Positions 34,026-43,720 are shown, numbered from the stretch's first letter. The stretch is 64,000 nt of DNA from Bin103 sp002238925 (GCA_965208065.1 OZ242313.1:4154001-4218000), one strand, 5' to 3'. Made by a program: numbers and translations. The notes: generated from the letters alone by a model not told the origin.

Positions 34026-34914
34026 CGATCGGCGCGCACCGGGCGTACTCCGAACGTCTCCCGGAGACCGTGCCTTGGACATATTCATCGTGGCGTTCTT
34101 CGCAGTGCTCAGCGTCACCATCCTGTATCCGTTTCTGTTCGTGCTCGCGCGTTCGTTCAGCTCCGGTGATGCAACGCTGTCCAAGATGACCATCATTCCG
34201 CAGGGTATGACGCTGGCAAACTACAGCACCATGCTGCAATACCGGTACATCGGCACGGGCTTCCGCAATTCGGTCGTTCGCGTGCTGCTGGGGGGCGCGC
34301 TCAACGTCCTGGTGTGCATCCTGGCGGCTTATCCGCTATCCAAGCGCGATCTTCCCCATCGCACCCTGATCATGGGCTTTATCGTATTCACCATGTTCTT
34401 CTCGGGCGGTCTCATCCCACTCTACCTGCTGGTGTCGAAGCTGGGGCTGCGCAACACGATTTGGGCGCTGGTCCTGCCCACCCTGGTGCCGACCTTCTCG
34501 CTGATCATCATGCGCAACTTCTTCATGACCATACCGGAGAGCCTGGAGGAGTCGGCCAGGATGGACGGAGCGCGCGACTTCACGATTCTCATGCGCCTGA
34601 TCGTGCCGGTGTCGAAGCCGGTGATCGCCACGGTCGTGCTGTGGTCGATGGTTGACCATTGGAACGCCTGGTTCGACAGCATGATCTTCATGTCGAAGGC
34701 GGAGAATCACGTGTTGCAGATGATCATGCGCCGGATGGTGAATCAGGTGCGCATACTGGAGGATCTCGGCGGCATGAACGTCGACGAGATGGTGCTGCCG
34801 GAGACCTTGAAGGCCGCCACCATCATGATCTCCACGGTGCCCATTCTCATGATCTACCCGTTCCTGCAGAAGTACTTCGCCAAGGGCATCCTGGTCGGCT
34901 CGCTCAAGGGCTGA
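34006..34914 (+). CDS. Sugar ABC importer permease (LplC-like)
   Basis: A 302-residue permease of the LplC/YtcP type and partner of the gene before it, which it overlaps by 20 nt. The EAA loop is ESLEESARMDGARDFTI. The C-terminal LQKYFAKGILVGSLKG is the group's usual ending. About six membrane spans are seen, starting at FIVAFFAVLSVTILYPFLF. The operon ends here; the next ~250 nt hold only a PIN-domain remnant on the other strand. Confidence 0.9.
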   Translation: MSTASGSDRRAPGVLRTSPGDRALDIFIVAFFAVLSVTILYPFLFVLARSFSSGDATLSKMTIIPQGMTLANYSTMLQYRYIGTGFRNSVVRVLLGGALNVLVCILAAYPLSKRDLPHRTLIMGFIVFTMFFSGGLIPLYLLVSKLGLRNTIWALVLPTLVPTFSLIIMRNFFMTIPESLEESARMDGARDFTILMRLIVPVSKPVIATVVLWSMVDHWNAWFDSMIFMSKAENHVLQMIMRRMVNQVRILEDLGGMNVDEMVLPETLKAATIMISTVPILMIYPFLQKYFAKGILVGSLKG

Positions 34915-34933
34915 GCGGGCTCCGCGATCGGTC

Positions 34934-35167
34934 TTACTTGCCTGCTCGGAGCCGAGCGGCCGCCTTGCGCGCGGTGACGATCGGGATGCCATGCGCACTC
35001 CCGACCGCCAGCATGTGATCCCGGTCACCGGACACGATCAGGCCACCTCCGCGGCGACGAAGACATGCCCGGAGCGTCGCCGAGCCGGAGGTTGCATTTC
35101 TTGAGGTCATCGAGCGAGCTGGTATACACCGGCGATCTGGGTGCTCCATCAGGTACACCCGCCACAC
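34934..35167 (-). pseudogene. PIN-domain toxin remnant (C-terminal end)
   Basis: The last ~45 codons read GLIVSGDRDHMLAVGSAHGI then PIVTAR, the conserved end of PIN-family toxins (LIVSGD with the final acidic residues). The upstream 30 or so codons do not match the family, and the acidic residues of the N-terminal half are absent. No antitoxin gene is beside it. It is most likely a decayed fragment of a VapC-like module. Confidence 0.6.
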
Positions 35168-35171
35168 TAAC

Positions 35172-36188
35172 CTAACGGACCTTGATGACCAGTTTGCCGA
35201 AGTTGGCGCCGGCGAGCAGGCCGATGAAGGCTTCGGGTGAGTTCTCGATACCCTCGACCACGTCCTCGCGGTACTTCAGGGTGCCGTCCTGCACCCAGCC
35301 GGCGAGGCGGCGCAGCGCCTCCTCGTGCTTGCCGGTGAACTGGAACACCAGGAAGCCCTCCATGCGCGCCCGCCGGGTCAGCAGCATGCGCGGAATGTTG
35401 CGCGGCCCCTGCGGCGGCGAGGTGGCGTTGTAGAACGCAATCTGGCCGCAGATCACAGCACGCCCGAAGATGGCGGTCTGGTCGATCGCCGCATCCGTGA
35501 CCGGGCCGCCGACGTTGTCCCAGTACACGTTGATGCCGTGCGGACACAGTTCGCGCAGGCGCGCCGGTACGTCCTCGGCCTTGTAGTCGATGGCGGCGTC
35601 GAAGCCGAGTTCGTCCACCACGTAGCCGCACTTCTCGCGCGAGCCGGCGACGCCGATCACCCGGCAGCCGTTGTGCTTCGCGAGTTGTCCCACCACGGCG
35701 CCGACCGCCCCGGAGGCCGCGGTCACCACCACCGTGTCGCCGGCCACCGGCTTGCCCACCTCGAACAAGCCGTGGTAGGCGGTGAGCCCCGGCATGCCGA
35801 GAATGCCCACCGAAGTGGAGATCGGGGCCACCGCGGGATCGATCTTGCGCACGTCGCGGGCATCCATCACGCCGTACTCCTGCCAGCCAATCTTGCCCAT
35901 CGCGTAGTCGCCGACCGCGAACAGGTCGGAGTTGGACGCGATCACCTCGCCGACCGCGTCCGCCTCCAGCACACCGCCCTCGGGGACCGGAGCGGCGTAG
36001 GCGGCCGGAGTCGGGGGGTTCATGCGCCCGCGCATGTAGGGGTCGAGCGAGTGGTAGTGGGTGGCGATCAGCACCTCGCCCGGCCCCGGCTCTGGAACCG
36101 GGCTCTCGACGAGTGCGAAGTCGGACAGCTTGGGGACGCCGCGCGGGCGGGCCGCCAGCGTCCAGGCGCGATTGGTTTGCTTTGCCAT
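35172..36188 (-). CDS. NADP-dependent MDR oxidoreductase (curcumin/alkenal reductase type)
   Basis: A 338-residue zinc-free medium-chain reductase. YHSLDPYMRGRM near the N-terminus and VTAASGAVGAVVGQLAKHNG (the NADPH loop) identify the group of NADPH-dependent curcumin, prostaglandin and 2-alkenal double-bond reductases. The later NVYWDNVGGPVTDAAI and ICGQIAFYNAT segments also fit. It reduces activated C=C bonds in the cytoplasm, often for detoxification. ATG 36188 gives the family N-terminus (MAKQTNRAWTLAARP). The stop lies 4 nt after the first base of the PIN remnant region. It is divergent from the AKR at 36391. Confidence 0.88.
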   Translation of the reverse strand: MAKQTNRAWTLAARPRGVPKLSDFALVESPVPEPGPGEVLIATHYHSLDPYMRGRMNPPTPAAYAAPVPEGGVLEADAVGEVIASNSDLFAVGDYAMGKIGWQEYGVMDARDVRKIDPAVAPISTSVGILGMPGLTAYHGLFEVGKPVAGDTVVVTAASGAVGAVVGQLAKHNGCRVIGVAGSREKCGYVVDELGFDAAIDYKAEDVPARLRELCPHGINVYWDNVGGPVTDAAIDQTAIFGRAVICGQIAFYNATSPPQGPRNIPRMLLTRRARMEGFLVFQFTGKHEEALRRLAGWVQDGTLKYREDVVEGIENSPEAFIGLLAGANFGKLVIKVR

Positions 36189-36390
36189 TACGGTTCATGA
36201 GGATAGCACCGCCGGCGCGCGGTTGGTAGGCCGTGGATTGCCGGGACCGCGGGCACCGGCGCCGGTCTGCCGCCGGCTTACGACTTGGGCGCCGAAGCGG
36301 CTTCAGAACGCCGCCGGGTATGGCGCGCTGGGGCCCGCGGAGCGTTCGCCGCTCGCAGCGGGGAGCGTAGATGGCGTATCATCGGTTGTC

Positions 36391-37296
36391 ATGACCTCTC
36401 TACCGACTACCATGCTGGGCAACACCGGCATCGAAGTGACGCGCCTCGGGTTCGGCGCGGCACTGCACCATCCCGACAAGCCGTACTGGAACGATCAGAC
36501 CGCCGAACCGCTGCACCACGCGGTGCTGGATGCCGGCATCAACTTCATCGATACCGCCTACGACTACGTCGACTCGGAGCGCCGCATCGGCGACTTCCTG
36601 GCCGGCCGCTACGGCGACTTCACCCTGGCCACCAAGTGCGGCTGCACCGACACCAGGCCCAACGACAACAACTCCGACCACCTTTGGACACGCGATAACC
36701 TGTTTCGCGGCCTGGAGGGCAGCCTCGCCCGCCTGCGCCGCGACAGCGTCGACGTGATACAGATGCACAACCCGACCGTGGCGGAGTGCGAGGCCGGCGG
36801 CCTCGTGGATGCGCTGCAGGAGATGAAGCGCGGCGGCCAAGCGCGTTTCATCGGCGTGTCGACCACCATGCCGCACCTGCCCACCTACCTGGAGTGGGGG
36901 GTATTCGACACCATGCAGATCCCCTACTCGGCCCTGGAGCGGCAGCACGAAGAGTGGATTACGCGCGCCGCCGAGGCCGGCGTCGGCATCATTATCCGTG
37001 GCGGCGTGGCGCAGGGCGAGCCGGCCAGCGGGTACGGGGTCAAGGACCGCTGGGCTGCTTTCGAACGCGCCGGTCTGGATGAATTGTGCGCACCTGGCGA
37101 GAGCCGCTCGGCGTTCTTGCTGCGCTACACACTGTCCCACCCGCACGCCCACACCATCATCGTGGGCACCACGCGCCCGGCGCACCTGCAGGAGAACGTC
37201 GCCGCGGTGCAGCGCGGTCCGCTCCCCGCCGACACCTACGCCGAGGCCAAACGCCGCCTCGACGCCGCCGGCGAACGGCCAGACCCCGCGGCATAG
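36391..37296 (+). CDS. Aldo/keto reductase
   Basis: A 301-residue AKR. The catalytic Asp and Tyr are in NFIDTAYDYVDSE, Lys in LATKCG and His in IQMHN. The C-terminal IIVGTTRPAHLQENVAAV is the conserved cofactor segment, which is better kept than in the AKR at 466. Members of this subgroup reduce or oxidise sugars and aldehydes with NADP(H). The ATG at 36391 fits the family start. The GH32-like gene begins 19 nt after its stop, so the two are probably cotranscribed and may act on the same imported saccharide. Confidence 0.87.
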   Translation: MTSLPTTMLGNTGIEVTRLGFGAALHHPDKPYWNDQTAEPLHHAVLDAGINFIDTAYDYVDSERRIGDFLAGRYGDFTLATKCGCTDTRPNDNNSDHLWTRDNLFRGLEGSLARLRRDSVDVIQMHNPTVAECEAGGLVDALQEMKRGGQARFIGVSTTMPHLPTYLEWGVFDTMQIPYSALERQHEEWITRAAEAGVGIIIRGGVAQGEPASGYGVKDRWAAFERAGLDELCAPGESRSAFLLRYTLSHPHAHTIIVGTTRPAHLQENVAAVQRGPLPADTYAEAKRRLDAAGERPDPAA

Positions 37297-37315
37297 GCCC
37301 CCGGAGCACCGCCTC

Positions 37316-38809
37316 GTGAGCTACGACGACCTGTTGATGGCCACCTACGAACTGCGCGAGAAGCTGGTTGCCGACCGCCACCGGCCGCGCTACCACTTCG
37401 TGCCGCCGGAGGGCAGGTGGAACGACCTCAACGGCATGCTGTACTGGAAGGGACGCTACCACATCGGCTACCTGCAGAAGATTCGCAACGCGCCCGGCGA
37501 GCGCGACTTCTCGAGCTGGCAGCACGTGTCCAGCCGCGACCTCGTGCACTGGCGCTACCACCCCGCTTCGCTGCGCGAGCCACTGGCCGGCACCAGGGGC
37601 GACTACTTCAACAGCGGCGACGCGATGGAGGGCATGGAGGTGCCGACCATCATCGCCAACATGCCGCGCCGCGGCATCTGCATCTACCAGGCCGTCGACG
37701 ACACCCTGGACCGATGGAAGCCGCTGCCGCAGAACCCGGTGATCCCGCTCGACCCGGGCGAACGCGGCGAGCGCAAGCTGTCGTCCGCGTTCCCGGAGTG
37801 CGTGATCTTCGATCCGAGCGGCTGGAAGGAGGGCGACACCCACTACGCGCTGGTCGGCAACAAGAACTTCCGGCCCGGCTACGAGGGCGACTGCACGAGC
37901 CTGTTCAAGTCGCGCGACCTGGCGAACTGGGAGTACGTCGGCCCGTTCTACCGCTCCGACCGGCGCTGGACCGCGGAGGAGGAAGACTGTGCGTGCAGCG
38001 ACTTCTTCCCGTTCGGCGACCGCCACATGCTGCTGATGCACACCCACCGGCCCTACGGCAAGTGCCAGTACTACCTCGGGCGCTACCAGGACGAGCGCTT
38101 CGTCCCGGAGCGCAACGGCCAGCTCAGTTGGCTCGGATCGATGCTCGCCGGCCCGGAAACGCTCGCCGACGACCGCGGGCGGCGCATCTTCATGGGCTGG
38201 ATCGCCGACGCCCGCGACTGGCAGGAAACCGGCTGGACCGGGGTGGTGACCCTGCCGTGGCACCTGTACCCCGGCCCGGACAACGGCCTCAAGATCGCGC
38301 CGGCGGAGGAGCTGGCGGTGCTGCGCTACGACGAGGTACGAGCCAGCGGCCTGAGCCTGGCGGACGGCGAGGAGGTGACCGTCGATGCGCTCTCATCCGA
38401 CTGCATGGAGGCCCGCATGACCCTGGCCGGTGCGGGCACCGCCGAGTTCGGCATCAAGCTGCTGTGTTCGCCCAACGGCGAGGAAGAGACGACCGTCACC
38501 TACCGAGCCGGCGCCGGCGAGTTCGTGATCGACTTCTCCGGATCCAGCACCGACACGTCGCTTCAGTATCCACAAGGCGTCACCCGGCAGGTCGTGCCCT
38601 ACCCGCCGCCGCCCGCCGGCACGCTCGACCTGGACATTTTCGTGGACCGTTCGGTGATCGAGATCTTCGTGAACCGCGACCTGGTGCTGGTGCAGCGCGT
38701 CTATCCGCAACGCGACGACAGCCGCAAGTTCCGCATCTTTACCCGCGGCGGCGCGCTGACCGCCTCCAACATCGTCAAATGGGAGATGGACGCCGCCAAC
38801 CCCTGGTAA
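37316..38809 (+). CDS. Divergent GH32-like glycosidase lacking the canonical acid/base Glu
   Basis: A 497-residue protein with the GH32 plan: a propeller and then a beta sandwich (about 350-497, with LDIFVDRSVIEIFVN). The nucleophile segment is GRWNDLNGM (Asp37). IFDPSGW stands where RDP is expected. The acid/base ECPD motif seems to be ACSD (residue 226, in the DCACSDFFPFG segment), so the Glu is replaced by Ala if my alignment is right. There is no signal peptide, so it is cytoplasmic. The GTG at 37316 is 19 nt after the AKR gene. It may hydrolyse an unusual fructoside or use another catalytic residue; it could also have lost activity. The fold assignment is firm. Confidence 0.8.
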   Translation: MSYDDLLMATYELREKLVADRHRPRYHFVPPEGRWNDLNGMLYWKGRYHIGYLQKIRNAPGERDFSSWQHVSSRDLVHWRYHPASLREPLAGTRGDYFNSGDAMEGMEVPTIIANMPRRGICIYQAVDDTLDRWKPLPQNPVIPLDPGERGERKLSSAFPECVIFDPSGWKEGDTHYALVGNKNFRPGYEGDCTSLFKSRDLANWEYVGPFYRSDRRWTAEEEDCACSDFFPFGDRHMLLMHTHRPYGKCQYYLGRYQDERFVPERNGQLSWLGSMLAGPETLADDRGRRIFMGWIADARDWQETGWTGVVTLPWHLYPGPDNGLKIAPAEELAVLRYDEVRASGLSLADGEEVTVDALSSDCMEARMTLAGAGTAEFGIKLLCSPNGEEETTVTYRAGAGEFVIDFSGSSTDTSLQYPQGVTRQVVPYPPPPAGTLDLDIFVDRSVIEIFVNRDLVLVQRVYPQRDDSRKFRIFTRGGALTASNIVKWEMDAANPW

Positions 38810-38828
38810 TCGCCGCGCACGGGGGCGG

Positions 38829-39986
38829 CTACGGGTACACCGTCTCGCCGGTCTTGTGGGCGTTGATGAAGTCCCAGTCCAGCGGCACGCCCAAGCCGGG
38901 CTCCTCCGGCACGTCGATGCAGCCCTCGGCATCGACCGAGTCGAGTTCGTCCATCCACTGGCGGTCCGGGTAGATCGGCGCCTTGGTCTCGCGCACCTTG
39001 TGGATACCGACGCCCATCTCGAAGTAGTTGGTGTTGCGGATCGAGGCCATGCAGTGGCGGTGCGCCAATCCGCCGCCGTGGATTTCCACGTCGAGCCCGC
39101 TCGCCTCGGCGATCGCCGCGATCTTCATCACCCCGGTAATGCCGCCGTCGGCCTGGGCGTTGGCGCGCACGTAGTCGGCGGCGCCGGCGTGGATGGTGTC
39201 CATCTTCGCCTCCAGGCCGCGCACGTGCTCGCCCATCAACAGCGGTGTCTTGATCAGCTCGCGCAGCTTGGCATGCGCGAACGCCGACAGGCCGCCGCCG
39301 CGAAACGCGTCCTCGTACCACAGGTAGCGCGCCTCGTCGCACGCCCGCCCCACGCGCAGCACGTCGTTGAAGGTGCCGAAGCCGCCCGCCGGATCGAGCA
39401 TCAGGTCGAACTCGTCGCCCACCGCCTCGCGGATCGCCAGCACCGCCGCCACCTCGCGGTGGATGGAGCGGTTCACCCAGCCGTGGATCTTGAACGCCGG
39501 GTAGCCGTAGCGCTCCTTACTCAGCAAGGCGAACTCGGCGTAGTCCTGCGGCGTGGTGAGCCCGCCGTTCTCGTCGCCGTGGTAACTGCTCGCGTAGCAC
39601 GGCAGCTTGGTGCGCCAACCGCCCAGGAGCTGGTACACGGGTACGCCGTAGAGCTTGCCGGCTATGTCCCACAGGGCGATGTCCACCGCCCCCGGCGGCG
39701 TGCCGTCCGGCGAACGCCGCGACCGCTTCAGGTCGTGCCAGATGATCTCCCGCTGCAGCGGATCGCGCCCGACCAGGTACTGCGCCGTCCGGCCGTCCAC
39801 GCCGCCCGGCACCTCGCCGGTGATGCCGGCGTCGGTCTCGATGGTCAGGATGCTGCCGCCGGTCCGCCAGGTCGCGCCGGGCGTGTACAGCGTATCCCAG
39901 CCGTAGCGCGGATCCATGGCCAGATCCGCCAGCTCATACTCGAAATGGGTAACCGCTACCCGGGTAATGCTCAGTGTCGATGCCAC
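38829..39986 (-). CDS. Enolase-superfamily enzyme (mandelate racemase-like)
   Basis: A 385-residue TIM-barrel enzyme. The putative residues are Lys in AFKIHGW, Asp in LMLDPAGGF, Glu in WYEDAF and Glu in LMGEHVRG, with His in VEIHGGG on a later strand. This set resembles sugar-acid dehydratases or cycloisomerases of the mandelate racemase branch. The GTG at 39986 has AGGGGG 5 nt upstream; ATG at 40007 is an alternative. Downstream of its start lies the amidohydrolase gene (40019), so both are on the same minus-strand run. It converges on the GH32-like gene with 19 nt between stops. The substrate is unknown. Confidence 0.83.
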   Translation of the reverse strand: MASTLSITRVAVTHFEYELADLAMDPRYGWDTLYTPGATWRTGGSILTIETDAGITGEVPGGVDGRTAQYLVGRDPLQREIIWHDLKRSRRSPDGTPPGAVDIALWDIAGKLYGVPVYQLLGGWRTKLPCYASSYHGDENGGLTTPQDYAEFALLSKERYGYPAFKIHGWVNRSIHREVAAVLAIREAVGDEFDLMLDPAGGFGTFNDVLRVGRACDEARYLWYEDAFRGGGLSAFAHAKLRELIKTPLLMGEHVRGLEAKMDTIHAGAADYVRANAQADGGITGVMKIAAIAEASGLDVEIHGGGLAHRHCMASIRNTNYFEMGVGIHKVRETKAPIYPDRQWMDELDSVDAEGCIDVPEEPGLGVPLDWDFINAHKTGETVYP

Positions 39987-40018
39987 GGTGCCCCCTGCGC
40001 CGCGCATCATACCCCGGC

Positions 40019-41332
40019 TCAGCCCGCGTTGGCTTGAAGGCGGATGTTGGCGCGGGTGCCGGGCACGTCGAAGCAGGCGTATTGGTTGGCGCGCATGATG
40101 CGGGTGGCGATATCCATAGCCTGCCGCTCGGTCAGGTCGCCGGCGGCTACTTCCGCGGCCAGCGCCCGCCGGATGCCGCGCCGCGCCTGCCGCGCATAGG
40201 CCAGGGCCGCGGTCGGCCACGAGGTGTCGCCCCCGAACGCGAACAGCTTGTTGATCGGCACGGCGTGGATGAAGCGGCGCAGGAAGTCGGCGCTGCTGTA
40301 CGGGTCGATGCTCCACGCCCAGCACAGGTCGACCCAGATATTGCGGTAGTGCTTGGCCAGGGCGGCCAGCTCGTCGCTGTACGGGTAGGCGATGTGCATC
40401 AGCACAAAGCGAGCTTCGGGGTAGCGGGCGAACAGCGCGCACATGTTACCGGCGGGAATGTAGGTAATCGGCATGCGGTCGTTGCCGGCGTAGTAGCCGG
40501 TGTGGATCTTGAACGGCAGATTGTGCTCGATCGCCAGCTCGACGCCGCGCGCCCAGCACCAGTCCCCGACGCACAGGTGGGCTTCCTGGTCGGCGCTCGC
40601 GGCGTCCGGCCGCAGCACCTTCTGCAGAGCCGCCTCCGCATCGGCATCGCTGCGCTCGCGCCAGGCCAGCGTCCGCGCATAGGCGTGCTGCGTCTTGACT
40701 GCGATCGCACACGGCGCGTGGCAGGCGAAGATCGCCTCCATGGCGCGCCGCAACGAGGCCAGGCCGTTCACCTCGATGCCGGTCTCGGCAGCGACAGCGG
40801 GCACGTCGACATCGCCCGTGCAGAAGTTGAACCACGACAGGTCGTAGAGAAAGAACTCCAGCCCCGAGTGGTCCGGCAGGCACGGCCAGCGGAAGTCGTC
40901 GGTCTGCACCTGGTCGAGGTTGGCGGCGTCGTGCAGTAGCCGGTAGCGCTCGCCCGGGCGGCGCAGCTCGGCGGTGCGGCCCGCGGCCGCTGCCAGCCCA
41001 TCGGCGGTGAGCTCGTCGAGGCCGTAGACCTGACCGGCGATCAGGCGCACCGCCTCGCCGTAGCCGGTGAACTGCGTCGCCCGCCACGCCGCCTCAATAC
41101 CCCGGAAACGGGCCGCGATGTCCGGGTCAGAGGCGTCCAGCAGCCGCCGCATCGCCTCCGCGGACGCGCCCGCGGTGTGCAGGTCGGCGCGCACGTAGTT
41201 GTCGAACAGATCCTGCAGTATGTCAGGGCCGTCGTCCAGCCACTCCGCTTCGCGCCGCAGGTGCTCGTGGGTATCCACCAGCGGCGTCTGCTCAACGTGC
41301 CGGGCCAGGTCGGTGTTCAGTTGTTCCGCTTC
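40019..41332 (-). CDS. Amidohydrolase-superfamily protein (Amidohydro_2/uronate isomerase-like)
   Basis: A ~437-residue metal-dependent hydrolase-fold protein. The metal motif is VDTHEHL (HxH) near the N-terminus, followed by FKIHTGYY, VLMHIAYPYS and the final Asp in FGGDTSWP. The layout fits the Amidohydro_2 and uronate-isomerase-like group, which acts on lactones, decarboxylates or isomerises sugar acids. It adjoins an enolase-superfamily enzyme (32 nt downstream), so a lactone or acid-sugar substrate is plausible. I chose the GTG at 41332 because homology begins about there (VEAEQLNTDLARHVEQTPLVD); a longer frame opens at 41368. No signal peptide is present. Confidence 0.8.
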   Translation of the reverse strand, partial: EAEQLNTDLARHVEQTPLVDTHEHLRREAEWLDDGPDILQDLFDNYVRADLHTAGASAEAMRRLLDASDPDIAARFRGIEAAWRATQFTGYGEAVRLIAGQVYGLDELTADGLAAAAGRTAELRRPGERYRLLHDAANLDQVQTDDFRWPCLPDHSGLEFFLYDLSWFNFCTGDVDVPAVAAETGIEVNGLASLRRAMEAIFACHAPCAIAVKTQHAYARTLAWRERSDADAEAALQKVLRPDAASADQEAHLCVGDWCWARGVELAIEHNLPFKIHTGYYAGNDRMPITYIPAGNMCALFARYPEARFVLMHIAYPYSDELAALAKHYRNIWVDLCWAWSIDPYSSADFLRRFIHAVPINKLFAFGGDTSWPTAALAYARQARRGIRRALAAEVAAGDLTERQAMDIATRIMRANQYACFDVPGTRANIRLQANAG

Positions 41333-41383
41333 CACCGCGTCACCATACCCCAGGCCCGTTTGAAGCACACGCGAGCCGCCCGG

Positions 41384-41938
41384 TTATGAGCGCGCCTCGG
41401 CGGCGGCCAGCAACTCGGACACGAGTTGGTCCAGTTCCGCCGTGGCGCCGGCGTCGCGCAACTCGTCGCCGGCCAGCGCCTCGCCGGCGGAGGGCAGGCT
41501 GAATTGCCGGTCGAGCAGCGGAACGCGCAGGTGGCCAAGCGCCAGGCGCAGCACCACCAGCCCGCGGCGGCCGCCACCCGGACCAGGCGATGCACTCAGC
41601 AGAGCTGTCGGGCGAACCCAGATGCGGCGGTCGATGCGGGTGAGCCAGTCGATGGTGTTCTTCAACAGGGCGGGATAGGCGCCGTTGTACTCGGGCGAGG
41701 CGATCATCAGCCCATCTGCCGCCGCCACCTGCTCGCCGAGCGCGTGCGCCGGATCGGGCACGCCATTGGCAGTCTCGTAGTCGCCGTCGTACAGCGGCAT
41801 GCGGTAGTCGGCGAGGTCCAGGAACACCCCCTCACCGCCGAGCGCCGAGACACGCGCCGCCGCCACCCGTGCGAGCTGCTTGTTGAGCGAACCCCGGCGC
41901 GCGCTTCCCGCCAGGGCGACGATCCGCCGAACACCCAT
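41384..41938 (-). CDS. NADPH-dependent FMN reductase
   Basis: A 184-residue flavodoxin-fold reductase. GSARRGSLN binds the FMN phosphate and SPEYNGAYPALLKNTIDW is the family hallmark. Such enzymes reduce quinones, chromate or azo compounds, or supply reduced FMN. The start at 41938 (MGVRRIVALAGSARRGS) is the standard N-terminus. It lies 76 nt downstream of gamma-glutamyltransferase on the same strand and may be the last gene of that operon. Nothing shows a link to peptide metabolism beyond position. Confidence 0.87.
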   Translation of the reverse strand: MGVRRIVALAGSARRGSLNKQLARVAAARVSALGGEGVFLDLADYRMPLYDGDYETANGVPDPAHALGEQVAAADGLMIASPEYNGAYPALLKNTIDWLTRIDRRIWVRPTALLSASPGPGGGRRGLVVLRLALGHLRVPLLDRQFSLPSAGEALAGDELRDAGATAELDQLVSELLAAAEARS

Positions 41939-42014
41939 CGCGGCAAGTATACCAGCACCGATCGCGTAGCGGCCGCCGGCCGGCGCCCAGAAGCGAGCCG
42001 CTCGCCGAGCAGGC

Positions 42015-43715
42015 TCACAGTGCGTAGGTTGCGCCGACGAGGCCGAATTTGGCCGGACCGCCGCTGATGCCGGCGGGAGCGCCGTCGGCCCGCCAGCATG
42101 CCGCTCCTTCAATCAGCCCCCGGCCGTGGTCGAACATCACTCCGTTCATGCCGCCGGCCACTCGGGAGACGACCTCCACCTCGTGTCCCATGCCGCGAAG
42201 CTGCTGGCGCGTGTCCTCGGCGATGCCCTGCTCGACCTCCAGTGCCTGGCCCTGAGTCCAGACGCGGGGCGCCTCGACGGCCTCCTGCAGCGTCATGCCG
42301 AAGTCGATGACGTTGACGATGGCCTGCAGCACGGACGGGAAGATGCGCATGCCGCCGGGCGTGCCGAGTGCCATGAACGGCTTGCCATCCTTCAGGACGA
42401 CGGTCGGCGACATGCTGCTGAGCATGCGCTTGCCGGGCGCGACGGAGTTGGCCTTGCCCGGGTGCGGGTCGAACAGCGCCATGGTGTTGTTGAGCAGCAG
42501 GCCGGTGCCGGGGACGGTGACCTTGGCGCCGAACAGCTCGTTGAGAGTCTGCGTCATGGCGACCACGTTGCCCTGGTCATCGGCCACGGTGAGATGGGTG
42601 GTGTTGCCCGACTCGCCGCCGAACGCCGCCGGGTCGCCGGCGCGGTGAGCCGATGGGCCGACCCGGTCGATCTCGCCGCTGCGTGCGCGCGCGTACTCCT
42701 TGGAGGTGAGGCCCGCGATCGGCATGCGCACGAAGGCAGGATCGGCCAGGTACTCGAAGCGGTCGGCGTAGGCGATCTTCAGCACCTCGGAGAGCAGGTG
42801 GACGTAGGCGGCGGTGCCGAAGCCCAGGGCGGCGATGTCGAAGCCCTCGAGCAGGTTGAGCATCTGCACGATGAGCGTCCCGCCGCTGCTGGTGGGGGGA
42901 GTCGACACGATCTCGTAGCCGCGGTAGGTGCCGCGCACGGGCGCCCGGTCATGGATTTCATACTCGCGCAGGTCGTGCTGCGTGATGAGTCCGCCGCGCG
43001 CCGCCATTTCGGCGGCAACCGCCTCGCCGAGGGGACCGTCGTAGAGCGCATCCGCTCCCCGCGCGGCGATCAGCTCCAGGCTGGCGGCAAGCTCCTCCAT
43101 GACGACGAGGCCGCCGAGTGACGGCGGCGCGCCCGCCGGCAGGAACACGGCCGCGGTGGCGGCGAAACGGGCGATGTCGCCCCGGCTGTCTCGTATGCAG
43201 TCGACGAGGTACCGGCTGGCAGGGAATCCCCGCCGCGCGTAGCGAATGGCCGGCTGAACGAGCGTGTCCAGCCCCAGCCGGCCGTACCGGCCCGAGATCT
43301 CGCACCACGCCTTGAGGTTGCCGGGCACCCCGACGGCGAGGTGCCCGACCTTGTTCTTGCCGCCCACCGTTTCCATGTAGTCGGGCCAGTGGTCGGACAC
43401 CGGCTCGAACATGCCGGGCGTGGCGCCGCGCGGCGCGGTGGAGTAGTTGTCGATGACGGTGCACTCGCCGGTGGCGCCGTGGCGGATGTTGACGAAGCCG
43501 GCACCGAACGGGCCCACCATCATCGGCTCGACCACGCTCAGCGCGAACGCCGTGGCCACCGCCGCGTCGAAGGCATTGCCGCCGAGCGCCAGCATCTCGA
43601 CGCCCGCGGATGAAGCGAGCGGATGGTTGGATGCGACCATGCCGCGGGACGCCGCGGCTCCCCGCTTGTGCAGGCCGAAGGTGGTGCCAGCATGCTCGCG
43701 CCACGATCGCGTCAT
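42015..43715 (-). CDS. ggt: Gamma-glutamyltransferase
   Basis: A 566-residue N-terminal-nucleophile enzyme that cleaves or transfers gamma-glutamyl groups. The self-processing and nucleophile Thr lies in GNTTHLTVADDQGN. LLLNNTMALFDP and LSSMSPTVV are the conserved substrate-binding segments of the small subunit. No signal peptide is seen, although many homologues are periplasmic, so this one may act in the cytoplasm. It starts 5 nt after the aminotransferase stop and belongs to a run with a peptide-type importer (45008-48008). Import and breakdown of a gamma-glutamyl or other peptide is a fair inference. The length and motifs are intact. Confidence 0.9.
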   Translation of the reverse strand: MTRSWREHAGTTFGLHKRGAAASRGMVASNHPLASSAGVEMLALGGNAFDAAVATAFALSVVEPMMVGPFGAGFVNIRHGATGECTVIDNYSTAPRGATPGMFEPVSDHWPDYMETVGGKNKVGHLAVGVPGNLKAWCEISGRYGRLGLDTLVQPAIRYARRGFPASRYLVDCIRDSRGDIARFAATAAVFLPAGAPPSLGGLVVMEELAASLELIAARGADALYDGPLGEAVAAEMAARGGLITQHDLREYEIHDRAPVRGTYRGYEIVSTPPTSSGGTLIVQMLNLLEGFDIAALGFGTAAYVHLLSEVLKIAYADRFEYLADPAFVRMPIAGLTSKEYARARSGEIDRVGPSAHRAGDPAAFGGESGNTTHLTVADDQGNVVAMTQTLNELFGAKVTVPGTGLLLNNTMALFDPHPGKANSVAPGKRMLSSMSPTVVLKDGKPFMALGTPGGMRIFPSVLQAIVNVIDFGMTLQEAVEAPRVWTQGQALEVEQGIAEDTRQQLRGMGHEVEVVSRVAGGMNGVMFDHGRGLIEGAACWRADGAPAGISGGPAKFGLVGATYAL

Positions 43716-43720
43716 CGCCG

